NCBI GenBank assembly: GCA_003614735.1
Contig: KZ992552.1
Location: 1-31,937, forward strand
DNA length: 31,937 nucleotides
Direction of reading: 5' to 3'
Source: Thamnocephalis sphaerospora
Lineage: Eukaryota; Zoopagomycota; Zoopagomycetes; Zoopagales; Sigmoideomycetaceae
Made by a program: the position numbers and the translations under genes. The notes beneath the pieces were generated by a model. That model searched no databases and had not been told where the DNA came from. It saw only the letters and a list, made by a program, of their open reading frames with translations. Below, one piece after another: positions 31,378 to 31,937 of the stretch (positions are counted from its first letter, which is position 1; the number at the start of each line of letters is the position of its first letter).

Positions 31378-31937
31378 CTACACGTGTCCGCGGAGATTGC
31401 CCTCCACGCCAGAAGCTTGCCCTCTTTGGTTGGGGTAGGCAACAAAGTTGACCGCATTGAGCAGTTTAATCCGTAGCGGTGATTGCGGCGTGTAAAATTG
31501 CTTGCACACGACGTCCTCAGGCAGGCCAGCAAGGCTAGATGATGACCATACAGGCGGGCGGCGGTCGACCAACAGAGCGGTTACGCCTTCGGTGAAATCA
31601 GGTGCAATCTACAGGCAGATGTAGGTTAGACGGCAAGCAAAGTTACGCATACCAGTCACCATACATACCACTAGCTTCTGCGCCATGTCGAATTCTTTAT
31701 GAATACAGTCGGCAATGCCATGGTCGCGCCCGAATCGCAGCTGATGAAGTGTCACCTAAATGTATGTGTTAACGCAAGCCTACTTGCCAAAGTGTTTTGT
31801 TGCAGCTTACGCGAAGACTTAGCGGTGACATTCTACCAAGTGTTTGTAGGGTGTCCTGCGCCCAGCTTGTCCCTTCACGACTAAGCGCGGCAACAATTTC
31901 TTCCATGGTATTGTACTTGAAGCACCTGCAATTAGCT
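31378..31937 (-). CDS. 3-hydroxyisobutyryl-CoA hydrolase-like, 5' end off the right edge
   Basis: C-terminal part of a crotonase-fold enzyme of valine breakdown, normally mitochondrial, which would cleave 3-hydroxyisobutyryl-CoA. Visible exons: 31811-31925, 31669-31755 and 31378-31608, with introns 31756-31810 and 31609-31668 and the 3' part of another intron at the window end. The sequence follows the family: MEEIVAALS, SWAQDTLQTLGRMSPLSLR, VTLHQLRFGRDHGIADCIHK, EFDMAQKLV, then DFTEGVTALLVDRRPPVW, the conserved FxEGVRALLIDK step. The last 45 residues are divergent. The active-site region of the crotonase core lies beyond the window, so activity cannot be judged; ordinary enoyl-CoA hydratases lack this C-terminal block, which favours the hydrolase subfamily. 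Confidence 0.82.

Noticed and set aside
1-31937. tRNA or rRNA genes and CRISPR-like arrays
   Set aside because: Reading for tRNA T-loop words (GGTTCGA and similar) gave only hits inside coding sequence; no regularly spaced repeats and no rRNA-like stretch were seen.

Overview
This window is eukaryotic nuclear DNA and almost certainly fungal. Most genes are cut by short introns (about 55-95 bases) with GTAAGN/GTATGN-type donors, a CTAAC-like branch point and a nearby AG. Gene content points the same way: two secreted chitin/polysaccharide deacetylases, two cAMP-receptor-like seven-helix receptors, an LTR-retrotransposon gag gene, and housekeeping genes close to fungal and animal families. An early-diverging filamentous fungus would fit, but that placement is inference; I cannot name a species.

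Layout, left to right: the 3' end runs off the left edge of a large, roughly 16-exon ELYS-like nucleoporin gene (1-4664, minus). Next come deacetylase copy A (4926-5811, minus), an intergenic stretch, an intronless F-box/beta-propeller-like protein (7042-9183, minus), and a nine-exon TAD1/ADAT1 tRNA adenosine deaminase (9442-11249, minus). The deaminase shares a 149-bp divergent promoter region with an unrecognised, probably mitochondrial membrane protein (11399-12628, plus). A fragmentary minus-strand gene (12836-14263) stops exactly where a candidate 750-bp LTR begins. The LTR and an intact gag ORF (15228-16124) form a truncated retroelement, followed by minus-strand coding remnants (16152-16809). 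Then come deacetylase copy B (17133-18028, plus), an AGFG-like ArfGAP (18849-21172, minus), an unassigned 1.8-kb stretch, receptor 1 with five exons (23017-24677, minus), receptor 2 without introns (26420-27766, minus), a PRDX5/Ahp1-type peroxiredoxin (about 29218-30246, minus), and the 3' half of a 3-hydroxyisobutyryl-CoA hydrolase-like gene running off the right edge (31378-31937, minus).

The genes do not form a pathway or operon. Shared themes are cell-wall modification (deacetylases), signalling at the membrane (receptors), trafficking (ArfGAP), nuclear pore (ELYS), tRNA modification (TAD1) and mitochondrial redox/valine metabolism (peroxiredoxin, hydrolase). The least ordinary parts are the retroelement junctions at 14.2-16.8 kb, where a host gene seems to have been broken; the deacetylase pair with identical exon architecture; the receptor pair with and without introns; and the long ELYS architecture. 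I found no clear new multi-gene system. Exon joins for TAD1, the ArfGAP, receptor 1, the deacetylases and the core of the peroxiredoxin were checked for reading phase and are consistent; the others are approximate.
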